Assembly (NCBI GenBank): GCA_039566865.1 | Contig: CM076944.1 | Location: 20,544,501 to 20,608,500 of the forward strand | Origin: Aurelia coerulea | Lineage: Eukaryota; Cnidaria; Scyphozoa; Semaeostomeae; Ulmaridae | Direction: 5' to 3' | DNA: 64,000 nucleotides | Part shown: positions 1 through 13,500 of the stretch, one piece after another | How positions within the stretch are numbered: the first letter of the stretch is position 1 | Layout of the letters: the number at the start of each line of letters is the position of its first letter | The notes under the pieces: generated by a model | What the model saw: only the letters and a program-made list of their open reading frames with translations | What the model was told of the DNA's origin: nothing | Databases searched by the model: none | Program-made: the position numbers and the translations under genes

Positions 1-3000
1 CATTACTATAGACATTAGTTGTTTCTTTAGTCCTATTTTAGCTTTGCTGCATCAACAAACATAGATTAATTAAATGTTTATTTTCTCAATGAAAACAAAA
101 AATCAAAACAAAAAGTGTGGATTAACGCACTTTATTAGCAACTATACATACTTTAAAGAGTATCGCGCTCATCGTTCTTTAAAACTTTAGTTCTGCCAGC
201 TACTTCTTTTATAGCACTATATTAGTGCTGCAGCAACCATTCTTGAAAACATTACTGTAGATATTTGTTGTTTCTTTTGTCTTATTTTAGCTTTACTGCA
301 TCAACAAACATCGATTAATTAAATGTTTATTTGCTCGAAGAAAACAAAATATAAGCACAGAAAGTGTAGATTAACGCACTTTATTAGCTACAATTCATAT
401 TATAAAGAGAATTGCGCTAATCGTTCTTTAAAACTTTAGTTCTGCCAGCTACTTCTTTTATAGCACTATATTAGTACTGCAGCAACCATTCTTAGTAACA
501 TTTCTATAGACATTAGTTCTTTCTTTAGTCTTATTTTAGCTTTACTGCATCAAGAAACATCGATTAATTGAATGTTTATTTTCTCAAAGAAAACAAAATT
601 TAAACACAAAAAGTGTGGATTAACGCACTATACATATTTCAAAGAGTATTGCGCTCATTGTTCTTTATAACTTTAGTTCTGCCAGCTACTACTTTTATAG
701 CACTATATTAGTGCTGCAGCAACCATTCTTGGAAACATTACTATAGACATTAGTTCTATTTTTAGTCTAATTTTAGATTCACTGCATCAACAAACATCGA
801 TTAATTAAATGTTTATTTTCTCAATGAAAACAAAATATAAACACAAAAAGTGTTGATTAACGCACTTTATTAGCTAAAATACATATTATAAAGAGTATTG
901 CGCTCATCGTTCTTTAAAACTTTAGTTCTACCAGCTAATTCTTTTATAGCACTATATTAGTGCTACAGCAACCATTCTTGGAAACATTAATATGGACATT
1001 AGTTCTTTCTTTGGTCTTATTTTAGCTTTACTGCATCAACAAACATAGATTAATTAAATGTTTATTTTCTCAATGAAAACAAAAAATCAAAACAAAAAGT
1101 GTGGATTAACGCACTTTATTAGCAACTATACATACTTTAAAGAGTATCGCGCTCATCGTTCTTTAAAACTTTAGTTCTGCCAGCTACTTCTTTTATAGCA
1201 CTATATTAGTGCTGCAGCAACCATTCTTGAAAACATTACTGTAGATATTTGTTGTTTCTTTCGTCTTATTTTAGCTTTACTGCATCAACAAACATCGATT
1301 AATTAAATGTTTATTTGCTCGAAGAAAACAAAATATAAACACAAAAAGTATTGATTAACGTACTGTATCAGCTATAATTCATATTATAAAGAGAAATGCG
1401 CTAATCGTTCTTTAAAACTTTAGTTCTGCCAGCTACTTCTTTTATAGCACTACATTAGTGCTGCAGCAACCATTCTTGGAAAAATTACTATTAAAAATTA
1501 GATCTTTCTTAAGTCTTACTTTAGCTTTATACTGCATCAACAAACATCGATTAATTAAATGTTTATTTGCTCAAAGAGAAAAAATTATAAACACAAAAAG
1601 TGTGGATTAACGCACTTTATTAGCTACAATTTATATTATAAAGAGTATTGCGCTCATCGTTCTTTAAAACTTTAGTTCTGCCAGCTACTTCTTTTATAGC
1701 ACTATATTAGTACTGCAGCAACCATTCTTAGTAACATTAATATAGACATTAGTTCTTTCTTTAGTCTTATTTTAGCTTTACTGCATCAAGAAACATCGAT
1801 TAATTGAATGTTTATTTTCTCAAAGAAATCAAAATTTAAACACAAATAGTGTGGATTAACGCACTATACATATTTCAAAGAGTATTGCGCTCATTGTTCT
1901 TTATAACTTTAGTTCTGCCAGCTACTACTTTTATAGCACTATATTAGTGCTGCAGCAACCATTCTTGGAAACATTACTATAGAAATTAGTTCTTTCTTAA
2001 GTCTTATTTTCGCTTTACTGCATCAAAAACATCGATTAATTAAATGTTTATTTTCTCAAAGAAAACAAAATTTAAACACAAATAGTGTGGATTAACGCAC
2101 TTTATTAGCTAAAATAATATTATAAAGAGTATTGCGCTCATCGTTCTTTAAAACTTTAGTTCTACCAGCTATTTCTTTTATAGCACTATATTAGTGCTAC
2201 AGCAACCATTCTTGGAAACATTAATATGGACATTAGTTCTATTTTTAGTCTAATTTTAGCTTCACTGCATCAACAAACATCGATTAATTAAATGTTTATT
2301 TTCTCAATGAAAACAAAATATAAACACAAAAAGTGCTGATTAACGCACTTTATTAGCTAAAATACATATTATAAAGAGTATTGCTCTCATCGTTCTTTAA
2401 AACTTTAGTTCTACCAGCTATTTCTTTTATAGCACTATATTAGTGCTACAGCAACCATTCTTGGAAACATTAATATGGACATTAGTTCTTTCTTTGGTCT
2501 TATTTTAGCTTTACTGCATCAACAAACATCGATTAATTAAATGTTTATTTTCTCAAAGAAAACAAAATTTAAACACAAAAAGTGTGGATTAACGCACTTT
2601 ATTAGCTACAATTCATATTATAAAGAGTATTGCGCTCATCCTTCTTTAAAACTTTAGTTCAGCCAGCTACTTCTTTTATAGCACTATATTAGTGCTGCAG
2701 CAACCATTCTTGGAAAAATTACTAAAGACATTAGATCGTTCTGAAGTCTTACTTTAGCTTTATACTGCATCAACAAACATAGATTAATTAAATGTTTATT
2801 TGCTCAAAGAAATCAAAAAATAAACACAAAAAGTGTGGATTAACGCACTTTATTAGCTATAATTCAAATTATAAAGAGTAGTGCGCTCATCGTTCTCTAA
2901 ATTTTTAGTTCTGCCAGCTACTTCTTTTATAGCACTATATCAGTGCTGCAGCAACCATTCTTGGAAACATTACTATAGACATTAGTTGTTTCTTTAGTCC

Positions 3001-6000
3001 TATTTTAGCTTTACTGCATCAACAAACATAGATTAATTAAATGTTTATTTTCTCAATGAAAACAAAAAATCAAAACAAAAAGTGTGGATTAACGCACTTT
3101 ATTAGCAACTATACATACTTTAAAGAGTATCGCGCTCATCGTTCTTTAAAACTTTAGTTCTGCCAGCTACTTCTTTTATAGCACTATATTAGTGCTGCAG
3201 CAACCATTCTTGAAAACATTACTGTAGATATTTGTTGTTTCTTTTGTCTTATTTTAGCTTTACTGCATCAACAAACATCGATTAATTAAATGTTTATTTG
3301 CTCGAAGAAAACAAAATATAAGCACAGAAAGTGTAGATTAACGCACTTTATTAGCTACAATTCATATTATAAAGAGAATTGCGCTAATCGTTCTTTAAAA
3401 CTTTAGTTCTGCCAGCTACTTCTTTTATAGCACTATATAAGTACTGCAGCAACCATTCTTAGTAACATTTCTATAGACATTAGTTCTTTCTTTAGTCTTA
3501 TTTTAGCTTTACTGCATCAAGAAACATCGATTAATTGAATGTTTATTTTCTCAAAGAAAACAAAATTTAAACACAAAAAGTGTGGATTAACGCACTATAC
3601 ATATTTCAAAGAGTATTGCGCTCATTGTTCTTTATAACTTTAGTTCTGCCAGCTACTACTTTTATAGCACTATATTAGTGCTGCAGCAACCATTCTTGGA
3701 AACATTACTATAGAAATTATTTCATTCTTAAGTCTTATTTTTGCTTTACTGCATCAAAAACATCGATTAATTAAATGTTTATTTTCTCAAAGAAAACAAA
3801 ATTTAAACACAAATAGTGTGGATTAACTCAATATACATATTTCAAACAGTATTGCGCTTATCGTTCTTATAACTTTAGTTCTGCGAACTACTTCTTTTAT
3901 AGTACTATATTAGTGCTGGTGCAACCATTCTTGGAAACATTACTATAGACATTAGTTCTATTTTTAGTCTAATTTTAGATTCACTGCATCAACAAACATC
4001 GATTAATTAAATGTTTATTTTCTCAATGAAAACAAAATATAAACACAAAAAGTGTTGATTAACGCACTTTATTAGCTAAAATACATATTATAAAGAGTAT
4101 TGCGCTCATCGTTCTTTAAAACTTTAGTTCTACCAGCTAATTCTTTTATAGCACTATATTAGTGCTACAGCAACCATTCTTGGAAACATTAATATGGACA
4201 TTAGTTCTTTCTTTGGTCTTATTTTAGCTTTACTGCATCAACAAACATAGATTAATTAAATGTTTATTTTCTCAATGAAAACAAAAAATCAAAACAAAAA
4301 GTGTGGATTAACGCACTTTATTAGCAACTATACATACTTTAAAGAGTATCGCGCTCATCGTTCTTTAAAACTTTAGTTCTGCCAGCTACTTCTTTTATAG
4401 CACTATATTAGTGCTGCAGCAACCATTCTTGAAAACATTACTGTAGATATTTGTTGTTTCTTTCGTCTTATTTTAGCTTTACTGCATCAACAAACATCGA
4501 TTAATTAAATGTTTATTTGCTCGAAGAAAACAAAATATAAACACAAAAAGTATTGATTAACGTACTGTATCAGCTATAATTCATATTATAAAGAGAAATG
4601 CGCTAATCGTTCTTTAAAACTTTAGTTCTGCCAGCTACTTCTTTTATAGCACTACATTAGTGCTGCAGCAACCATTCTTGGAAAAATTACTATTAAAAAT
4701 TAGATCTTTCTTAAGTCTTACTTTAGCTTTATACTGCATCAACAAACATCGATTAATTAAATGTTTATTTGCTCAAAGAGAAAAAATTATAAACACAAAA
4801 AGTGTGGATTAACGCACTTTATTAGCTACAATTTATATTATAAAGAGTATTGCGCTCATCGTTCTTTAAAACTTTAGTTCTGCCAGCTACTTCTTTTATA
4901 GCACTATATTAGTACTGCAGCAACCATTCTTAGTAACATTTCTATAGACATTAGTTCTTTCTTTAGTCTTATTTTAGCTTTACTGCATCAAGAAACATCG
5001 ATTAATTGAATGTTTATTTTCTCAAAGAAAACAAAATTTAAACACAAAAAGTGTGGATTAACGCACTATACATATTTCAAAGAGTATTGCGCTCATTGTT
5101 CTTTATAACTTTAGTTCTGCCAGCTACTACTTTTATAGCACTATATTAGTGCTGCAGCAACCATTCTTGGAAAAATTACTATTAAAAATTAGATCTTTCT
5201 TAAGTCTTACTTTAGCTTTATACTGCATCAACAAACATCGATTAATTAAATGTTTATTTGCTCAAAGAGAAAAAATTATAAACACAAAAAGTGTGGATTA
5301 ACGCACTTTATTAGCTACAATTTATATTATAAAGAGTATTGCGCTCATCGTTCTTTAAAACTTTAGTTCTGCCAGCTACTTCTTTTATAGCACTATATTA
5401 GTACTGCAGCAACCATTCTTAGTAACATTTCTATAGACATTAGTTCTTTCTTTAGTCTTATTTTAGCTTTACTGCATCAAAAAACATCGATTAATTAAAT
5501 GTTTATTTTCTCAAAGAAAACAAAATTTGAACACAAAAAGTGTGGATTAACGCACTTTATTAGCTATAATTCATATTATAAAGAGTATTGCACTTATCGT
5601 TCTTTAAAACTTTAGTTCTGCCAGCTACTTCTTTTATAGCACTATATTAGTGCTGCAGCAACCATTCTTAGTAACATTACTATAGACATTAGTTCTTTCT
5701 TTAGTCTTATTTTAGCTTTACTGCATCAACAAACATCGATTAATTAAATAATTATTTTCTCAAAGAAAACAAAATTCAAACACAAATAGTGTGGATTAAC
5801 GCAATAAACATATTTCAAACAGTATTGCGCTCATCGTATTTTATAACTTTAGTTCTGCGAACTACTTCTTTTATAGCACTATATTAGTGCTGCAGCAACC
5901 ATTCTTGGAAACATTACTAGAGACATTAGTCCTTTTTTTAGTCTAAATTTAGCTTTACTGCATCAACAAACATCGATTAATTAAATGTTTTTTTTCTCAA

Positions 6001-9000
6001 AGAAAACAAAATATAAACACAAAAAGTGTTGATTAACGCACTTTATTAGCTACAATACATATTATAAAGAGTATTTCGCTCATCGTTCTTTAAAACTTTA
6101 GTTCTGCCAGCTATTTCTTTTATAGCACTATATTAGTGCTGCAGCAACCATTCTTAGTAACATTACTATAGACATTAGTTCTTTCTTTAGTCTTATTTTA
6201 GCTTTACTGCATCAACAAACACTAATTAATTAAATGTTTATTTTCTCAAAGAAAACAAAATTTAAACACAAATAGTGTGGATTAACGCAATACACATATT
6301 TCAAAGAGTATTGCACTCATCGTTCTTTATAACTTTAGTTCTGCCAGCTACTTCTTTTATAGCACTATATAAGTGCTGCAACAACCATTCTTAGAAAAAT
6401 TACTATAGACATTAGTTGTTTCTTTAGTCTTATTATAGATTTACCGCATCAACAAACATCGATTTAATTAAATGTTTACTTTCTCAAAGAAAACAAAATA
6501 TAAGCACAAAAAGTGTGGATTAACGCACTTTATTAGCTACAATTCATATTATAAAGAGTATTGCACTCATTGTTCTTCAAAACTTTAGTTCTGCCAGCTA
6601 CTTCTTTTATAGCACTACATTAGTGCTGCAGCAACCATTCTTAGTAACATTACTATAGACATTAGTTCTTTCTTTAGTCTTATTTTAGCTTTACTGCATC
6701 AACAAACACTAATTAATTAAATGTTTATTTTCTCAAAGAAAACAAAATTTAAACACAAATAGTGTGGATTAACGCAATATACATATTTCAAAGAGTATTG
6801 CGCTCATCGTTCTTTATAACTTTAGTTCTGCGAGCTACTTCTTTTATAGCACTATATTAGTGCTGCAGCAACCATTCTTAGAAAAATTACTATAGACATT
6901 AGTTGTTTCTTTAGTCTTATTATAGATTTACCGCATCAACAAACATCGATTTAATTAAATGTTTACTTTCTCAAAGAAAACAAAATATAAGCACAAAAAG
7001 TGTGGATTAACGCACTTTATTAGCTACAATTCATATTATAAAGAGTATTGCACTCATCGTTCTTCAAAACTTTAGTTCTGCCAGCTACTTCTTTTATAGC
7101 ACTACATTAGTGCTGCAGCAACCATTCTTGGAAAAATTACTATAGACATTAGATCTTTCTTAAGTCTTCCTTTAGCTTTATACTGCATCAACAAACATCG
7201 ATTGATTAAATGTTTCTTTACTCAAAGAAAACAAAATATAAACACAAAAAGTGTGGATTAACAAACTTTATTAGCTACAATACATATTATAAAGAGTATT
7301 GCGCTCCTTGTCTTTTAAAACTTTAGTTCTGCAAGCTACTTCTTTTATAGCACTTCGTTAATGCTGCAGCAACAACTCTTTGAAAAATTACTAAAGACAT
7401 TAGATCGTTCTTAAGTCTTACTTTAGCTTTATACTGCATCAACAAACATAGATTAATTAAATGTTTATTTGCTCAAAGAAATCAAAATATAAACACAAAA
7501 AGTGTGGATTAACGCACTTTCTTAGCTATAATTCAAATTATAAAGAGTAGTGCGCTCATCGTTCTCTAAAACTTTAGTTCTGCCAGCTACTTCTTTTATA
7601 GCACTATATCAGTGCTGCAGCAACCATTCTTGGAAACATTACTATAGACATTAGTTGTTTCTTTAGTCTTATTTTAGCTTTACTGCATCAACAAACATAG
7701 ATTAATTAAATGTTTATTTTCTCAAAGAAAACAAAATTTAAACACAAAAAGTTTGGATTAACGCACTTTATTAGCTAAAATATTATTATAAAGAGTATTG
7801 CGCTCATCGTTCTTTAAAACTTTAGTTCTGCCAGCTACTTCTTTTATAGCACTATATTAGTGCCGCAGCAACCATTCTTGGAAACATTACTATAGACATC
7901 AGTTGTTTCTTTAGTCCTATTTTAGCTTTACTGCATCAACAACATTGATTAATTTAAGGTTTATTTTCTCAATGAAAACAAAAAATCAAAACAAAAAGTG
8001 TGGATTAACGCACTTTATTAGCAACTATACATACTTTAAAGAGTATCGCGCTCATCGTTCTTTAAAACTTTAGTTCTGCCAGCTACTTCTTTTATAGCAC
8101 TATATTAGTGCTGCAGAACCATTCTTGAAAACATTACTGTAGATATTTGTTGTTTCTTTTGTCTTATTTTAGCTTTACTGCATCAACAAACATCGATTAA
8201 TTAAATGTTTATTTGCTCGTAGAAAACAAAATATAAACACAAAAGGTATTGATTAACGTACTTTATCAGCTATAATTCATATTATAAAGAGAAATGCGCT
8301 CATCGTTCTTTAAAACTTTAGTTCTGCCAGCTACTTCTTTTATAGCACTACGTTATAACTGCAGCAACCATTCTTGGAAAAATTACTATTAAAAATTAGA
8401 TCTTTCTTAAGTCTTACTTTAGCTTTATACTGCATCAACAAACATCGATTAATTGAATGTTTATTTTCTCAAAGAAAACAAAACTTAAACAAAAATAGTG
8501 TGGATTAACGCACTATACATATTTCAAAGAGTATTGCGCTCATTGTTCTTTATAACTTTAGTTCTGCCAGCTACTACTTTTATAGCACTATATTAGTGCT
8601 GCAGCAACCATTCTTGGAAACATTACTAGAGACATTAGTCCTTTTTTAGTCTAAATTTAGCTTTACTGCATCAACAAACATCGATTAATCAAATGTTTTT
8701 TTTCTCAAAGAAAACAAAATATAAACACAAAAAGTGTGGATTAACGCACTTAATTAGCTATAATTCATATCATAAAGAGTATTGCACTTATCGTTCTTAA
8801 AACTTTAGTTCTGCCAGCTACTTCTTTTATAGCACTATATTAGTGCTGCAGCAACCATTCTTAGTAACATTACTATAGACATTAGTTCTTTCTTTAGTCT
8901 TATTTTAGCTTTTCTGCATCAACAAACATTAATTAATTAAATGTTTATTTTCTCAAAGAAAACAAAATTTAAACACAAATAGTGTGGATTAACGCAATAT

Positions 9001-10480
9001 ACATATTTCAAAGAGTATTGCGCACATCGTTCTTTATAACTTTAGTTCTGCCAGCTACTTCTTTTATAGCACTATATTAGTGCTGCAGCAAACATTCTTA
9101 GAAAAATTACTATAGACATTAGTTGTTTCTTTATTGTTATTATAGATTTACCGCATCAACAAACATCGATTTGATTAAATGTTTACTTTCTCAAAGAAAA
9201 CAAAATATAAGCACAAAAAGTGTGGATTAACGCAATATACATATTTCAAAGAGTATTGCGCTCATCGTTCTTCAAAACTTTAGTTCTGCCAGCTACTTCT
9301 TTTATAGCACTACATTAGTGCTGCAGCAACCATTCTTGGAAAATTTACTATAGACATTAGATCTTTCTTAAGTCTTCCTTTAGCTTTATACTGCATCAAC
9401 AAACATCGATTGATTAAATGTTTCTTTACTCAAAGAAAACAAAATATAAACACAAAAAGTGTGGATTAACGCACTTTATTAGATACAATACATATTATAA
9501 AGAGTATTGCGCTCATTGTCTTTTAAAACTTTAGTTCTGCAAGCTACTTCTTTTATAGCACTTCGTTAATGCTGCAGCAACCACTCTTGGAAAAATTACT
9601 AAAGACATTAGATCGTTCTTAAGTCTTACTTCAGCTTTATACTGCATCAACAAACATAGATTAATTAAATGTTTATTTTCTCAAAGAAAACAAAATTTAA
9701 ACACAAAAAGTTTGGATTAACGCACTTTATTAGCTAAAATAATATTATAAAGAGTATTGCGCTCATCGTTCTTTAAAACTTTAGTTCTGCCAGCTACTTC
9801 TTTTATAGCACTATATTAGTGCCGCAGCAACCATTCTTGGAAACATTACTATAGACATCAGTTGTTTCTTTAGTCCTATTTTAGCTTTACTGCATCAACA
9901 AACATTGATTAAATAAATGTTTATTTTCTCAAAGAAAACAAAATTTAAACACAAAAATTTTGGATTAATGCACTTTTTTAGCTAAAATAAATATTAAAAA
10001 GCGTAATGCGCTCATCGTTCTTTAAAACTTTAGTTCTGCCAGCTACTTCTTTTATAAAGAATTTTAGCTAATAAAGAATGAATGTTTCATTAGTTCTTTC
10101 TTTAGTCTTATTTTAGCTTTACTGCATCAACAAACATCGATTAATTAAATGTTTATTTTCTCAAAGAAAACAAAATTTAAACACAAATTGTCTGGATTAA
10201 CGCACTATACATATTTCAAAGAGTATTGCGCTCATCGTTCTTTATAACTTTAGATCTGCCAGCTACTTCTTTTATAGCACTATATTAGTGCTGCAGCAAC
10301 CATTCTTAGAAACATTTCTATAGACATTAGTTCTTTCTTTAGTCTTATTTTTAGCTATACTGCATAAACAAAATCGATTAATTAAATGTTTATTTTCTCA
10401 AAGAAAACAAAATATATGCACAGAAAGTGTGGATTAACGCACTTTTTTAGTTACAATTCATATTATAAAGAGTATTGCGC
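1..10480 (+). repeat. Satellite array, segment 1 (~250-bp monomer)
   Basis: Head-to-tail copies of one AT-rich monomer. Measured from the recurrent TTCTGCCAGCTAC landmark (191, 440, 677, 916, 1175, 1424, 1676, 1913), the spacing is 237–259 bp. Conserved words include CTGCATCAACAAACATCGAT, TTAATTAAATG, AGTGTGGATTAACGCAC and AGCACTATATTAGTGCT. Long monomers read GCACTTTATTAGCTACAATT; short ones replace this stretch with GCACTATACATATTTCAAAG and are about 12 bp shorter. A multi-monomer block starting at base 1 recurs at 2968 with offset 2967, which becomes 3202 from about 3941 on (one extra monomer). No ORF of note lies inside. The last ~360 bp before the retrotransposon closely match 22,560–22,944. 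Confidence 0.97.
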
Positions 10481-10504
10481 GGGAAGCGGGAGGACTTCTT
10501 TTTG

Positions 10505-13500
10505 ATGATGCCGGTTGAAATCAATCAATGGCGAGCAACAATGGGGTGTTTTTGTGTATCCATTCAAACATCGTCTCCCCTGTGTAAAAATATTCGGCGG
10601 TTCTCTTTTGTTATTCGCATCCTCAAGCTTTACTGGCTTTGTTGTTGTTTTATTGCAACTTCAATCATTGTTTTACCTTTGGTACTAATGATACAATTTC
10701 TTGCTGCCCACTCTGTGGAGGCACAGCTATGTTTCTTGCCTTTGTTTGCTCGCGTGCATCGCCTTGCGAAGATAGTAATTTACACGACTGTTGAACTTTT
10801 CAAGCGTATTCCGCATGCTGTCTTTAGTCTTGTTCACAATAAGCGTTCAGCTGTCAAGCAATTTCTCTTTCTGTACACGTATTTTTACACTGGATGCATA
10901 ACTTGCTATACACTTCATACGCAATGGTTGGTTTTCAAGATGATTCTGCTAAGCGGTGATATAGAAATGAATCCTGGCCCTGAAACACTGGATTTTTGTA
11001 CCTGGAATTTAAATAGTATTACTGCGCATGACTTCTTGCGAGTTTCTCTCTTAGAGGCCTACAATTCAGTGTACAATTATGACCTGGTGACTCTCCCTGA
11101 ATGTGTTGTATCTGAGATTCAAATAGACAGGAAAAAATATTTTTTTGCCGTGATTTATCGTAGTCCAAGCCAGGACCAGAGAGAGTTTGATAACTTCATG
11201 GTAAATTTCGATCTATTGCTATCCAAGATACATGATGAAAATCCATTTTGTGTTATTATCACCGGCGATTTCAACTGTCGCTCAACTCAATGGTGGGAAG
11301 ATGATATTGAAAATAACGAGGGAAAATTACTTGAGCCTTTTGCTTCTGAACTTGGCCTTCACCAATTAATTTCAGAACCAACTCATTTAATTGGGGGTTC
11401 TAAATCTTGTATTGACTTGATTTTTACCAATCAGCCTAACCTCTTTATTGAATCTGGTGTTCATCCGTCTCTGCATGAACACTGTCATCACCAAATTGTT
11501 CGTGGAAAATTATCAGTTTCAAGCATAACACTACCCCCTCACACCCGCAGGATTTGGTACTATGACAAGGCAGATTTTGTTGCCATTATGAAAAGTATTG
11601 AAATGTTCAATTGGAGAGAGCATCTCGACAACATACCATGTCCCAATGAGCAGGTCAAATTGCTCAATGAAGTACTTTTGAACATTTATTCCAACTTTAT
11701 TCCAAACAAAATTAAAACGATTAGACCCTGTCAAGCACCGTGGATAACGCAAACTGTGAAAAACTTTCTGAGGAACAAGAGTCGTGCTTATAAAAGCTTC
11801 GTGAGGAATGGTCAACCGGACGACAAGCTTGCGGGGATACAAAATATGATATCTGAAGGTTCAAGAATGATTGAGGATGCAAAACGGAAATATTTTCTTA
11901 AGGCAGGCACAACCTTAGCTAGCCCTGGAACCCCTAGTAAAACGTATTGGTCCTTGATCAATACTGTTTTAAATAAGGCCAAGATTCCAATAATACCACC
12001 ACTTTTAGAGAATGGGCTATTTGTGACTGACTTTACTAAAAAGGCACAGTTATTCAATGATTATTTCATACTTCAGTGTACGACTATTGACACAGGCAGT
12101 GTAATTCCAGAACATACACCCTTGACTTCTACTCTGATAGATAGCTTTGTTATCTCTGAGGAAAAGATACTACAAATCATACGATCACTTAATCCTAATA
12201 AAGCACATGGATGGGATGAAATATCTGTGAGAATGATAAAGCTAGGTGATACTGCATTAGTTGCTCCATTGAAGATAATATTCACAAATTGCCTCAGATG
12301 TGGTCTATTTCCCCGTATATGGAAGCATGCAAACGTTGTGCCTGTTCACAAAAAGAATGAGAAAAATTTGAAGGGAAACTACCGTCCTATTTCACTTCTT
12401 CCAATCTTTGGGAAAATACTTGAAAAACTCATGTACGATTCCCTATATTCACATCTTGTGTCATCTGAATTACTTAACCCAAATCAATCAGGTTTTCGTC
12501 CAGGTGACTCTACAGTCAACCAGTTGCTCTCAATAACACATACCATCTTTAAAGCATTTGATTGCAATCCTCCTCTTGATGTTCGTTCTGTGTATCTTGA
12601 TATTTCCAAAGCATTTGACAGGGTTTGGCATGATGGTCTTATCTTTAAATTAACACGATGTGGCATCTCTGGAAATCTTCTCTCTCTTATCAAAAGTTTT
12701 CTCAAGGATAGAAAGCAGCGAACTGTTCTGAATGGGCAGAGTTCTTCTTGGGGAGATATTTTGGCAGGAGTACCTCAGGGCTCTATTCTAGGGCCCTTAT
12801 TCTTCCTTGTGTATATAAATGACCTAACCGACGACCTAAAGTGTAATGTCAAGCTCTTCGCTGATGATACGTCATTATTTACGGTCGTTCAAGATTCAAA
12901 TTCGGCCGCTAATGACATGAACCATGACTTGGAGTTGATAAGTCAGTGGGCTCATGACTGGAGGATGTCGTTTAATCCTGACCCACGAAAACAAGCTGTG
13001 GAACTCACATTTTCAAGGAAAAAGATTAAAGCTGATCATCCAGAAATTCTTTTCAACAACATACCAGTAATGAAAGTAGATGAACATAAACACTTAGGAA
13101 TCATACTAGATTTGAATTTGTCTTTTTCTGCCCATATCAAATCAGCTATCTCCAAATCAAGGAAGGGTATTGGCTTGCTGAAATATCTCTCCAAATATCT
13201 GCCCAGGCATACTCTGAACGAGTTATATAAGCTCTATGTAAGACCTCATCTTGACTACGGGGATGTTATTTACCATATTCCGGCAAAAGTATGCGAGTTC
13301 AGTGGTAGCATCATTTTACCGAGCTTGATGGAAAAATTAGAGTCTGTCCAGTATTCTGCTGCGCGAGCAATTACGGGAACATGGAGAGGAACATCACGAG
13401 AAAAGCTGTACACAGAACTTGGCTGGGAATCGCTAAGCTGCCGAAGGTGGAGCAGACGCCTTACTTTGTTCTACAAGATCCTTAATAATCTAACTCCAGT

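Noticed and set aside
1..10480. Regular repeats that could suggest a CRISPR array or clustered tRNA-like units
   Set aside because: The whole ~250-bp unit is repeated without unique spacers, and no cloverleaf elements are seen; it is a eukaryotic satellite.
10475..10504. Upstream extension of the retrotransposon ORF
   Set aside because: It opens at TTG, and its first codons come from satellite sequence; the first ATG is at 10505.
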